This document shows positions 23,201-35,435 of a stretch of 64,000 nt of DNA, one piece after another. Each line of letters begins with the position of its first letter. Within the stretch, counting starts at the first letter, position 1. The stretch comes from Cranoglanis bouderius (Eukaryota; Chordata; Actinopteri; Siluriformes; Cranoglanididae), in contig CM042547.1 of NCBI GenBank assembly GCA_023630585.1, forward strand, positions 533,450 to 597,449, given 5' to 3'. The notes under the pieces are model-generated. The model was not told where the DNA came from, ran no database searches, and worked only from the letters and a program-made list of their open reading frames with translations. The translations under genes and the position numbers were made by a program.

Positions 23201-26200
23201 TCCTTCGTGTGCATCTCTCCCTCCATCTGTCAAGCCGTGGGGGCAGCAGACGCTTCACCACTTCTGACACCTCTACAGACATAACTAAGACGGTATCTGG
23301 GTACAAGTGGCGCTCCGCTAGAAAGGACACCTCCTCTGAATGCTGAGGAAAACCTTCGAGAATAAAGCCTGTTGATCTAGGAAAACCATAAAAAGGCAGT
23401 GAAGTAATGGAATACTTTGAAAATACATGTTCTGAATTTGAATATTGCGTGGATAACCCTTTACTTGTATGGCTCTTGATGCCAGAACTGCAGCAGAACC
23501 TTCTCTAGGATTTTGTGTGTTAATGGCTGTCCATCAGATAGATATGACTTTATAGCTTCCTCTTCGTCTGTCAATGCAGGAGTCTCCTACAGAACAGCAA
23601 ATCAACAAAAACAATGGTCTTCATATACAAAATACACAAAATTCAAACTACTACAACCTACCCATTACTACTTGCATGCAAAAAAAATTATATTATCATT
23701 AAGAAATGAACTTTATTTTATTTACACAGCACCATTCCACCCTGGTAAAATCTCAGGGTGCTTTACATAAACAAGAAATAGTAATATGAAATTCACAAAC
23801 ATAGGGATTAAATACAAAACACTGATCAAAACAATCACTTCATGTGAGATACAGGAGATAAAACAGTTAAAATTCTAACTAAAAGGCAGAATTAAAGGCA
23901 ATAAAAATCCATTTCACTCTCATGCTCCTACCTGCGGAGAAGATATCGTGTGCGATTGAAAGGCAGTCACAGTGGTGCGCAATCATACAGTATATGCAAT
24001 ACACAAATGACGTGCAAAAAACGTTCAACACTGACACGCAAAACCTTCATTGCATCACTATGATGTCAGCAGGAGCTTGCTTTTTAAAGAATTAAACACT
24101 TAACTTGTGTCAGTGAGCAGTGCTTTCAATTGCATATTCATCAGTAGGAGGGAATCATGCCACACTGAATTGCAATCACTAGGAACGTCTGACTGCATCC
24201 TGGAGCTTGGCCATTACTTTCCAGAAGATGCTACCATCCATAAAATAAAATGTCCTTCATACTTTCTTATTGGCTTATTGTCATGCCACACAAATCCAGT
24301 TCCTCCTGAAGGTACTATGAGCATCTGTACAAACAATTATTACAAACAAATATTCGGCTCGCACAGACACTGCAAGGACCCACAAATTGACTCCCAAGGA
24401 AGGATAAACTTTGGTCCAGAAGGTTCAACTGAACCCCAAGGCAAAGGAACTGGTGAAGGAGCTAGAGACATCAGGTACCAAATATATACTGTACATCCAC
24501 CATTAAAAAAGTCCTACATCACCATGGCCTGAAAAAATGTCATGCAAGGAAGAAGCTCCTACTCCAAGACCGGCATAAAAAAATGTGGATGAACGTCAGT
24601 ATGACTGTACAGGTGATCACCAACCAATTGCAGGTGATCACCAATCTTTTGGAGGAGCATTCTCTGTTCAGACGAAACAATAATTGAACTGTTTGGCCAT
24701 AAAGATCGATGAGCCCTTATGGAAATAAAGTAGATATCCTAACTTACTGTATATAAAAAAAGAATGGTGACAAAACATTGTAAGTATTCAGACTAAGACA
24801 AAGATTTTTAAGATATTAGCTTGGAAAACCTTTTTCATATTTGTGTTCTTATGTTAATCTGGAGACTGATTTGCACTTTTTCAATCAGCTGTGGAATCTT
24901 CTCCATACTTACCTCTGTGTGGCCTTTATTATTGGTAAGGATTTCCTTTCGGCTCAGCTCATCCTCTGGCTCGACAGGAGAAGCTGTGGATTGGGTATGT
25001 GCCTGCAGCAGACTCTGCAGCTCGTCGGGTGGCTCTTCAGGCGGCTCTGCCTCATCAGCGTGGGGCACGCGTGTCTGAGTCTTGGCCAGGATCAGCTCTT
25101 GCAGGCGTTCACGGAACTGGAAATGAAAGAGACCCAGCTGCTGCGCCAGCCAGTGGCCATGGGTGGTTTTTCCCGAGCCACGCACTCCCAGCAGGAAAAT
25201 ACGCAGGGCAGGAGGCTAAGGAGATGAAAATGCATGAGGGGAAAAATGTTCCTGTCTTCTAATGATTTCAATCAGCAGTGGTATTAAAGAGGATTGGAGT
25301 GTCATATGCAGTGAGGATTATGATAGATGATTGAATTTTATATAGTAGGTTAAATAGTAAGTATAATTGATTATATAGTACACAGTACACAGTAAGTGTT
25401 ACCACACTTTTTCAAGAGGACTTTAAACATTTGAAATTTGAATTTAAAAAAATAATTGTTGTGATGGTATATACAGTATTTCTTTTATACTGTATGGTAG
25501 CATGTAAACATCCTTTCTGTTAGATGTTTATCACCGCATATTGGTAGAGACAGTGTATTTTAATCACTATAGTTTTCAGTCAATAATTATATATATTTGA
25601 ATTATTTATTGATCAGCTTCTCTTACTTTAAGTAGTTGAGTAGTTGGGGCATAGAGCTCTGGTGTCTGCATGAACTTCTCCCATGCTTTGCTGCTAGAAA
25701 AGTAGTAGACCTTCTCTCTGTATTTTGCAGCAATGTCATTTGTGCAGGGCACCAAAGTGCCCTTCTCCCTGAGCACAACTGGGCAGTACTTGTTAGTGTC
25801 CCCAAGCCACCTTTTATTGCTGCTTTCCTAGGGATGGATTGTAAGTGATGTAGGAAAACACAACATATAAAAAACATTGGTTTTGGCTGTGCACCAACCT
25901 CTGCTTCATCTTCATCCTCCTGCACATCCTTCTCCTCCTCTTTATCCAGATCCATGCTGGATATTTCTTGGGCCTTGTACTTAAATGGTCCTAAATCGCA
26001 AAATCAGAAAGAAAGTGGAATCAATGATTTGAATAATAATACTTTATGTGATGTGCAAAAACTCCCAGGAAATAAACACTTACTTTTCCAGCCTTTTGTT
26101 GCCCCTGTCCCAACTTTTTGAGAAGTGTTTTGGCCATCAAATTCAGAATTACCTTATTTTTTTGTTAAAATGGTACATTTCCTCAGTTTAAACATGTGAT

Positions 26201-26775
26201 ATGTTTTCTATGTTCTATTGTGAATAACATGTGGGTTTATGAGATTTGCAAATCATTGCATTCTGTTTTTATTTACATTTACATTACATTACACAGCGTC
26301 CCAACTTTTTTGGAATTGGGGTTGTATTTGTTCTTTTCTAAAAATGTATACATGTGAATGTGATTAAATAAAAAGAGCGCTCATGTATCAAAAAAGGCCT
26401 GAGTGATGTGAGTATGTCGTCTCTAACGCTGATGTCCACTGGAAACACTTGTTAAAAATGAAGCGTTTGAGAGGCAGATGGGAAAAACCCTTTACAAAAA
26501 ACATACCTGGTGTGAACTGTCTTTTAATGTAACCCAGTTCAAACTCAGAGAAGAGAGGAATAGATAGTCACATACGTTCCATTTGGTCCACCATCTCCTG
26601 GAGTAGAATCTGAGGGGTTTGATTGGCGATCTCCAGTATAACATAGCTGCAAGTGATGGAGGACTCCATGCTATTCCAGTCCTGCATAAACTTCTGTAGC
26701 TGCAGCTTGTACATTTCCATCGCTGGGCCAGGAGGATAGCCCTGTTCCCATGTACTAGGCAACATCACCTCTACA

Positions 26776-26814
<39 letters not shown>

Positions 26815-29800
26815 CTCAATAATTTCACCAGACAGAACATGACATGAGCTCTATTACACATTATTATGGCTATCAACCCAAAGCATATCTGACATTTATT
26901 GCCTAGATTTAAAATGTGAAGATATTATAGGCACCATACACTCATTTATTGCTACTGATTCAAAGGCACAAGGCCCTCTGCTGTACTGAGAATATAATGT
27001 ACAGATTTACGTGCAACGAGCCACTCGGATAGGTTACATGAGCCTACAGTACTTATAAGGCTAAGCTGACAAAATGACCCAGTGGTGAAGCTGCAGTACC
27101 AGTAACATCAGGCTCCTCGGGCACCACCTCAAGTGTGGAAAGAACACTGCCTCTCTGGGTGTCCTTTTCGGAGTCCAGCATCTGCTGCCTGAATGAAGTA
27201 CAGAAAATACAGGATTTGTAACTGGACCTTACACAGTCTTCATGCAAGCTCTATAGGAAGCAATGTCTCTCTGTATCTCTACATACGGTATATCTATATA
27301 TAATTTATACATGCAGAAGCTTAGTTCTTATCCTTGTTTGCTCTAACTGACTGAGTGTTTTGGCTTTCTGCTGCGCTCTGTCTCTGCGCCTCCTGTAGTT
27401 GAGCTAGTGCAACTGCATCCACCTCCTCCTTGTTCTGTTCATAAATCCTTCTCAGAACTGTCCTTCCTATTAAAAAAAAAACAACGTTAGCCTTTTTAAT
27501 GGTTCCTAGCCTTGTTTAATTATAACATCTTGCACTTAATCAAAATAAGTAACAAATGCTGAATGAACAAATACATCTTTCGAGAGTCCAAGAATACTTG
27601 AAGTTCGATGCAATGAATAAGAACATGCATAACTGGAACAAATGATCCAGTATGTGTGTGTATCTCTGTTAAATTTTCAACCTCACCTTCTCCCTCACTG
27701 TCTCGGAGACAAAACACCACATCAGGCATAAGGTCAGGATGCAGTTCCTGAATGGCTGCCAGCTGAGCTTTGGTGGTGGGATAGTTGTCCAGCACCCATC
27801 CCCTTTTAAACTCAGCATCTGCATCTTCTGCCTGAATCTAACAACCCACAGTCAGATTACACTCCTATTAGGGAAGTGACACTACATCGGTCTGACTGAA
27901 TATAATGATAAATAGTTATCGCATACATATCGCTATCGTATTATATTTACAGTTATGTAATAACAGTAAAGTATAAGACATCCCAAACATATATTATTTC
28001 CCGGTGCTACACAACGAAAGCACAGTTCAAGAGCCATACCTCTCTAATCCATTCGTCCAGGACATCTGCACACATATCATCTGGTTGTTCTATTGGCATC
28101 TTTTCTGCTTCTTTCATGGCTTCTTCCACTAGAGCTTGAACTTCCAGGTGATCCTCGGTCACCTCCATTTCTACAGCAACAAGCATGGAAACAATATGTC
28201 TCACTTATCATTTGTGTTTGAGGTGACAAACAAAAGTCATGACAGTGAACCTGTACGACCAATCTGTAATCCAGCCCAACGAACTAAGAGGGTGAAGCCA
28301 GAAAATATGAAAATATGAAATCAGATAGCATGTTTTTGTTATCTGATCAGATCCCCCCCCCCCCCTTTCAATTTGTAACATTAGCTTTACATTTGCTTGT
28401 TTTTACACTGGTTGGAAACAAAGGTGTTTCAGTGGACATAAAAATTTCCATTGTATGTTTTTTTCAGGTTCTACTCTGGTCTTGTCATCAACCACAGAGA
28501 AAGACACTCTAATACATTCTTAACTACTTACAATATCCTTAATTACTACAGAAATTTCTCTGTTGAACATTTAGTTCAGTAAGTCAAAGTTTCTCAGTCA
28601 GTTCTCACCAGACTCATATACATCATCCTTGTGCATCCAGGCCTTGACCTTTTCCATGGCTGAAATCGTTGCCTCCTGACGTGCTTTCTCCAGCCTTTCG
28701 TGCCTGATTTTATCCATGACCACTTCCATCAGCTTCTTCATGTCTATCACAACTGCACCATAATGCTCAGCCAAGAGTGCGCTCAGAGTGCTCTTTCCCG
28801 ACTGTGGCGGCCCGATCACAGACACTTTGCAGGGTGGGCGTGGCATGGGTGGGAGCAGGTACCATCTTGGCTTCACCATGAACTTCTGCAGAGCCTCTTG
28901 AGAGGACAGGACATAGATTTTATTCAGGAAGCTGGTGGAACAGGGAAACAAAAAAGAAAAAAAAACATAAATGGTAAATGGAAACACCAATTCCACATGT
29001 ACAGATGAAGAAATGTAAAGACTCGTATACGTTTGATAGCTAGTCTGAGTGTCCCCTCAACGACATGTTTTCCGTGAGGTTGAGCATTCAGTCACTGATG
29101 TCAATAACCACAAAAAAAGCAGATAAGCTGTAGTGTTGTTGAAGAAATGGTGAAAAGTGTTACAATCACTGTGTTGCGACTGTCAGGCAACAGGACAAGC
29201 AACACTTTGCGTCACTGATACTGTTCTGCATGCTCAGGTCAGCTTTTTGGAGGCAGTTCACAGCTTTCATTTATTGTCCACCCTCGTACACTGACCTGAC
29301 GGAAAATTCAGGTTTGCCTTTGATAATTTTGCCTTCTTTGAGGGCAACAGGGCAAGCGCAGCCCCAGCGACTCCTTTGCCAGTGGAAGCCTGGTGCTATG
29401 GACTTACTGGAGGACAGTGCGTTCAACAGCTCTTCCTGCACGGGACAAAACAAGGAATATGCAGGTAAAACACAAGCAGCAGCCCCTGGCATTGTTTTTA
29501 ATCAGAAAGAAAGGGGTTGTATTTATATCTTACAGTGTCCATCTCCTTGGGGAGTTCCTCCTCATCTGTGTTTAGCAAGCGCGTAGGTACAACTGCTCTC
29601 CTCGCAGCCATGAAGTCTAGGCGAGTTATAAGACACTATACACATACACACAAGAGAAAATTAATCACATTTCATAATGTTCATTAATTCATAATTTTAC
29701 CAATTGTTGAATCGGTCAGTGCAGTTTAATATGATGGCGGCCACCCACCCCAATAATCTCTTCTGGATCCCTGTTTCCATCAAGCTCAAATAAGTACTGA

Positions 29801-32415
29801 GGGTCATGAGCTGCCATGAAGTCCTACACACATAACACACACACACATTCACGTACTGACTCTTTCTCTAGCTAAATTAATTCTCATAGGTTTTTTTTTC
29901 AAATAGTATGTACTGCTTAAACATGATTTCAAAATCTGGACCAGTTTAAAATGCGGCACAAAGAACCTAAAGTTTTACTCGCAGCATTGAAGCCCTACTG
30001 AAAACCGGTGTTTGGATAAATATTCATATGTACAGTATATTCAGTTTTTGACACGTGTAAAAAGATTCACAACTTGAAAGAGATTTTGATTGCTAAACGT
30101 TTGTGTGGTGTAAATGTTATGTAGAATAAAACACTGTATATAATATAATATAATATAATATAATATAATAGTACCCACAGGTTTAAGCTCAAAATATTAT
30201 ACATGACATTTTTTTCATTATTATTATTATTATATAGTTTCTGCACATTTTCATAAAGGGTGCTGAGAACTCTGGAGTTTACTGTAGCTATGTAGACAAT
30301 AAATATATGACAAACTTTGAGATTTTCCCACCTCCAAAGGCATGAGCATGGTATCTTTATACAGGAGAATCCTGCGCTGGGCCTCCTCTGGGTAATTCTC
30401 TTTTACCCTCACCAAGTGACTGATCGTGTCATTCTGCACACACACACAGCCATCATGGAGTATAAGTCTCAGTCTCACTCGTATACACATGAAACATGTT
30501 GCAGCAGGTTGGATTCGGTTATGGATTAAGCTTAAGCTATATGGAGACAACAAACAAAGCAAACTAATAGACACATCCTTGCCTGCCCTTTGTTATAATG
30601 ATTATGACAGTAATCACAGTTGGTAGTATTTGCAACCACTCAGTAGTCACATCCATTTTTTCATTCATTCATATTGCTTTACCTCTTCCTTCACATCCTC
30701 CACCGCCTGCTCGTCCTCCTCTTCCTCCTCTTCCTCACTTTTTTCCTCTGCATCACTCTTAGGTGCCACCTTTTTCACAGGGTCCCACTGCTCCCTGTTA
30801 GGGTGCTGCTTCTGGCTTGCAAGGCGGCTGATCAGGTCCTTGTCTGCACACTACATCCAAAGACAACAGGCAGCACTCATCCAAACTATTCACACAGACA
30901 CAGGAGGCATCTTTACACTGCTGTTCAGGGTTCAGTGCAGTGAACTGTTGGTCCATATTCATATTCTTTTGGCGCTTATTGAAATCATGCATTCATTTAT
31001 ATTCAACTTTGGAACAACAAGATGACATAAGGAAGAGGTTTACCTTTATGTTGATGATGAAGTCTGGTGGGTGTTTTAGATCTTTTATCAATTCTATTTG
31101 CTCATGAATCTTCAGATATTCCCCAGACATTGATGGTAGGCATGACAGGACATAGCCTGCTCAAGCACAACATGGACAAGTGATTACCTTCTGCCTACCT
31201 GTATTAACTAAGTCATTTTATGAGCTATAGACGTTGTAGTGTTTTAAGCCTTTATAATCAACTTTTTACCATAGTTTTCCACCTCTGGTGTTTTCAGCTT
31301 TTCAAGAACTAACGTCACCATCTTCTCCTCCGGAATGCTTTTTCCCTCAGCCAGGATTGCTAAAAGCTAAAATCCAGATATCACATCCGGTACATCATGG
31401 TACAAAAGTACTTCTGGGTATGGCTTTAACTATGTAAAGAGAATAAACAAAGCAGACAAATACACACCTCTTTTCCTTGCTCTGTACCATCACGAATGTG
31501 ACTGCTGAGCAACGCTGTGTCTGAAGAAAGAGAAAAATAATAGACAATACACAACAGTACAGAATCGGAAGTGACTGACTGATTAAAATGACAGACTAAA
31601 CATTACCATCAATGAGGACACACCCCCAAGTTTGGGAAAATTTTCTGGCAAGGGTCGACTTCCCAATACCCTGTAAAAGAAAAATATCAGACAACAAATC
31701 CATGGTTTCTAGCGTATACTAGGGAAGTATTTTTTTTTCTCCACTTTTACATTTACATTGCAAATGTAATATATGGCAAATAATCTGTAATACACTATAC
31801 ATACAGTACTGTGCAAAAGTTTTAGGCAGGTGTGAAAAAAAATGCTGTAAAGTAAGAATGCTTTCAAAAATAGACGTTAATAGTTTATATTTATCAATTA
31901 ACAAAATGCAGAGTGAGTGAACAGAAGAAAAATCTACAGCAAATCAATATTTGGTGTGAACAGCCTTTGTCTTCAAAACAGCATCAATTCATCAATTCTT
32001 CTAGGTACACTTGCACACAGTCAGGGATTTTGTAGGCATATAGTCAGGTATATTAAACAATTATACCAAACAGGTGCTAATGATCATCAATTCAATATGT
32101 AGGTTGAAACACAATCATTAGCTGAAACAGAAACAGCTGTGTAGGAGGAATAAAACTGGGTGAGGAAAGATACAGCACACAAAGACATTCTACACAATTG
32201 TGTGCTTCCGACTTTGTGGCAACAGTTCGGGTTAGAACCTCACATGGGTGTGATGGTCAGGTGTCCACATGTTTTAAGCTAATAAGAATGTTGAAACTCA
32301 CAGGTTTTCCAAGGATAATAAAGGATGTAGGCTTGGAACGCAGAAATTCGTTCTCAGCTTCATCCTCCATCAGCTCGTCAGACAAGGGGGTGCCATCAGG
32401 GCCATGAGATGCCAT
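17297..32415 (-). CDS. ak9: AK9: multidomain adenylate/nucleoside kinase 9, complete, 34 coding exons
   Basis: Coding exons: 32415-32302, 31670-31607, 31520-31468, 31366-31270, 31156-31044, 30850-30683, 30433-30332, 29823-29749, 29635-29534, 29435-29296, 28931-28609, 28170-28040, 27837-27687, 27466-27352, 27188-27100, 26770-26576, 25990-25899, 25827-25627, 25215-24913, 23586-23465, 23376-23157, 22983-22921, 22827-22609, 22466-22248, 20949-20736, 20555-20354, 19575-19429, 19345-19125, 18933-18737, 18605-18436, 18189-18091, 18019-17917, 17793-17679, 17520-17297. Sum 5163 nt, 1720 codons plus TAA (human 1911). Four Walker A loops: GKPGIGKST (36-44, split by intron 1), GPPQSGKST (383-391), GVRGSGKTT (785-793), GSPKSGKTT (1220-1228). 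The DGFPR-type NMP-site motif is degenerate: LSCLPSM, LDNYPTT, LEGFPQH, LDGFPMT. Acidic linkers lie in exons 6, 17 and 23. AK9 phosphorylates (d)NMPs and (d)NDPs and is expressed in ciliated tissue. A skipped small exon remains possible, since I relied on similarity. Confidence 0.95.
24330..24790 (+). mobile_element. Decayed Tc1-type remnant in ak9 intron 19
   Basis: Broken plus-strand transposase traces: SYITMA, then HAKKK-like region, then SDETIIELFGHKD which resembles the Tc1 catalytic SDETKIELFG block. No terminal repeats were found. Confidence 0.55.
26075..26325. mobile_element. Non-autonomous DNA-transposon repeat in ak9 intron 16
   Basis: Contains CTGTCCCAACTTTTTGAGAA and ends GCGTCCCAACTTTTTTGGAA with GGGGTTGTA, a pattern of a common fish interspersed DNA repeat. 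No coding. Confidence 0.45.
26775..26812. repeat. (CA)n at ak9 exon 16 acceptor
   Basis: On the transcript strand it is (GT)n ending in GTAG, directly at the splice acceptor. Confidence 0.9.
31797..32215 (+). mobile_element. Tc1-like terminal segment in ak9 intron 1
   Basis: Begins ATACAGTACTGTGCAAAAGT, a widespread fish Tc1 terminal motif, followed by non-coding leader; no transposase and no matching far end. Confidence 0.6.
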
Positions 32416-32445
32416 GGTGAAAAGAAGGCTTTAAAAAACAATCTG
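32416..32445 (-). other. ak9 5' UTR part of the start exon
   Basis: Minus-strand sequence TTCCTTAG ends at 32446, giving a good acceptor; 30 nt of leader (ending TTTTCACC) precede the ATG at 32415. The ATG sits in a good Kozak context (CACCATGG). Confidence 0.6.
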
Positions 32446-32757
32446 CTAAGGAAATAATACTGCACGTCATAAGAGATGAAATCAAATGTAAAGTTAAAAA
32501 AATTCATGTAAAAGTAAATGGGTGTTTGGAATCATCAACAAGCTGACAAACACATCAGGAGTCAGGAGTCAACTTTACAGCTACACAGATGTACAAAGTC
32601 ACCACCTCATTCAGTCCACACTCACACCAGGTGTACTAGCAGCAGGTGAGCAGGTCAGCTGTGGGAATTAAGCTTAGATAAGTGACTCTGTTATTTGTGT
32701 GAAACTCTAAAACCGACTCCTGTTGTTAGCTTGTTTCAGTTCCAACCATTTTCTTAC

Positions 32758-32812
32758 CTGTCAGCCTGCAAGCTTTGTTTCAACCTTCAGTCTCCCGCAT
32801 TCACTGTGTTGC
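32758..32812 (-). other. Probable non-coding first exon of ak9
   Basis: Minus-strand donor GACAG followed by GTAAGA ends at 32758. The X-box lies about 60 bp upstream of this donor, so transcription probably starts between them. The 5' limit is inferred. Confidence 0.5.
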
Positions 32813-32815
32813 AGT

Positions 32816-32829
32816 GTCACCATGGCAAC
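32816..32829. promoter_or_regulatory. RFX X-box, consensus, ak9 promoter
   Basis: GTCACCATGGCAAC fits GTNRCC-N2-RGYAAC at every position. It lies directly upstream of the inferred ak9 first exon. RFX2/RFX3 bind such sites in promoters of ciliary genes (established knowledge); occupancy here is inferred. Confidence 0.75.
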
Positions 32830-33247
32830 CATCCTTGCTCAAAGCGCGTGCGCAGACATGAGGGGCGAGAGTAAACAAACATATACATAAAAAAAAACAG
32901 TTAAAATTGACGTGTTAAATATGCATGTAACGTTTAAAAAGTGTCAAAACATTGTTATACAGTACGTTTTGTCTTACGTCGTAAATAAAACGAGGCTGAA
33001 ATAACCTTTAAAATATCTTTAATCACGACTTTTAGCAGTTTTCTTGTTCTTCTGAGTTAATGTATGCTGTGTTCTGCTGTGTTCTTAGGCTAGCAGTACC
33101 ACAGTAAACTGTATTTATTTATTTATTTAATTTATTTATTTACTCTTAAGTGAAGCACCTGGTCTTATGTCTTAAATGAAATGATATGGACCACCAGGTT
33201 CTTCTACAGTTAGTTAAAAATGATCTAAAGTCTGTTTCCGAAAGTGA

Positions 33248-33262
33248 GCAGCAGGGGGCAGC
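33248..33262 (+). promoter_or_regulatory. CTCF-like core site between ak9 and pla2g4a
   Basis: GCAGCAGGGGGCAGC matches the CTCF core CCASYAGRKGGCRSY at 14 of 15 positions. It lies 0.4 kb upstream of the ak9 promoter. Confidence 0.5.
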
Positions 33263-33950
33263 AGTGTCCGGGTTTTCCTTGAAGCCAGAACACTACCCTG
33301 CTGAAACACAAACAAACAAACAAACAAACAAAAAACAACAACAATAGAAACCCTTATATAACTTGTAATGGTTTTATTGATTATAATGGGAATTGTATTG
33401 GTTTTAATGGAAACTGTAATGGTCCCTGTGGGTCTCTGCTGGTAATCTGATGCCTTCTATTGGTGTCATGTTAAAGACCAATAATGGTAATGGCAACGTT
33501 ATTCATATTTAGCGGACGGTTTTGTAATGGTATTTGTAGTTGAAACCATTTTTCAGCAGGGTAGTTACTGTACTATTCACGAAAATACCATGATAGCTTA
33601 AAAAGTATTCGACAGTGTAGTCACATTAGTAACGTAGCCGTATTTGTTCAGCCATAACCGACACAACTACTGCTCTTTTAAGTAAATAAATCTGACTCAG
33701 TTTTACTCAGCTTTGACACATCATGGACATTTTTTATGTCAGCTATGACGTCAGACACGAGTCAGATTAGTGTATGCAAGTTGAACTTACTCCCAATTGA
33801 TCCTTACTAGTTTGGTCAATAAAAGACATTAGTCATTAAAGAGAGGGTGAGTGATTCTGTGTAACAGGCCATACCAGTCATAAATCCGACCTTTACAAAT
33901 GACGCAAAGAAAAGTTTCACTTAGGCACTTTGCAGTGGGCCATTAGCACG

Positions 33951-33981
<31 letters not shown>

Positions 33982-34012
33982 ATGCACGCACACGCACGCA
34001 CACACACACACA
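33951..34012. repeat. (CA)n with interruptions
   Basis: CA dinucleotides with GCA/TACA interruptions. Confidence 0.9.
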
Positions 34013-34411
34013 AACTCAGACATAATGCATACACAATGACACATATACCATCCTAATGAAAACAGGAAGTGCTAAGGCTTAGGTCTCCAGATGTTCAGCT
34101 GCTTTCTCCATTAGCATGATTACTCTGGCCAGGCCACAGACAGAATAACAACTCTCTAGTATGAGTTAATAGCATCTCATAACTTACAGGAAAGAGTATG
34201 TACAAATGTACACAACGCCGTCGTACTGTATACCCCCACATATCACACTGTGGTCAAAAACAGTGAGTCAGCAAAAGGAACAGAAAATGCAAGCATATGT
34301 TCGGGAAATGAATGCCGTGGCAAATTGCACAGCATTTTTTTTTTCTCCAATTTTTGGTACTGTACATGGTTTAGCTACTCTTCTCATGCTGCTCTAGTTG
34401 TTTGTCCAGTG

Positions 34412-34690
34412 CCCTGTATGGCTCAGGTGGTAAAGTGTGTTGTCTACTAATCCCGGGGTTGGTGGTTCAATCCCTGGCCCACATGACTCCACATGCTGAA
34501 GTGTCCTTGAACCCCAAGTTGCTCCCAGTGGCAGGCTAGTGCCTTTTTTTAAAACCAATTTTTGGTACTGTACATAGTTTAGTTACTCTTCTGCTGTGTG
34601 TGAATAGGTGAATGAGAAACAGTGCAAAGTGCTTTGTAGAACCTCTAAGGTTAAAAGGTGCTATAGAAGTGCAGACCATTTACCACATAG
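34412..34690 (+). repeat. tRNA-derived SINE with tail
   Basis: Starts ATGGCTCAGGTGGTAAAGTG with B box GGTTCAATCCCTGGCC; tail GTGCTTTGTAGAACCTCTAA. An AT-rich insertion splits it near 34545-34590. Confidence 0.6.
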
Positions 34691-35435
34691 CCTACTTGCT
34701 GGCCTTGACTGCAACAACAAAATCAATCCATTCATCCATTCATGTGAGAATTCACCCCAGATACAAAATCCTAGTGAAATGCCAAAGATCTGAATAAAGC
34801 TTTGTCACTTTAAGTTTAAGGGCTATAAGTTCATCTAACAGTTTAGGAAAAGATGAACTGTTACTAATCTGTCTTAATTCTGGATTTCTAGCATCAGTCA
34901 ACACAACGACCTTATTTTTCACACAAATCAAATTCTTAAAGTTGACTAACGTTGATTGTAATAGATCTTATTTGCATAAATGAACCCATCAGACGCAGCA
35001 TTTAGGTAATACCAACCCTGGAATGAAAAAAATGACTGAGCTGATAAAAAAATGAAAAGGTTTTGAGTTTCACTTGGTCTGAGTGGGAGAGAGATGAACT
35101 TTAACTGAAAACATATCCATTTGCATTTCAGGGCATGGCCACTGACAGTGTTATTATTCACACAAGTGCCTCTGGGTATCAGTTTACAATTCGAACTGCA
35201 GATCTATAGATGCTAAGCCATATCTGATCTAAAGGAGCTTCACAAATGCTTTAAAACAGAATGTTTTCGATTTAAATTGTTTATAAAAAAATTAAAATAA
35301 ATAAGTAAGATATCATGCATTTATGTAAATATCATGCATTAGTGCAATTACTTTATTTAGTAGGGGCTGCAGTACACCAGGCAAATTTCAAATAAGGTTT
35401 GTATTAAATTAAATGATCTAATTAAAAGATAAATA

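Larger units (their letters stand above)
32830..35433. other. Spacer upstream of ak9
   Basis: Holds the CTCF-like site, an (AAAC)n run near 33310, a CA array and a SINE; otherwise nothing recognised. Confidence 0.5.
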
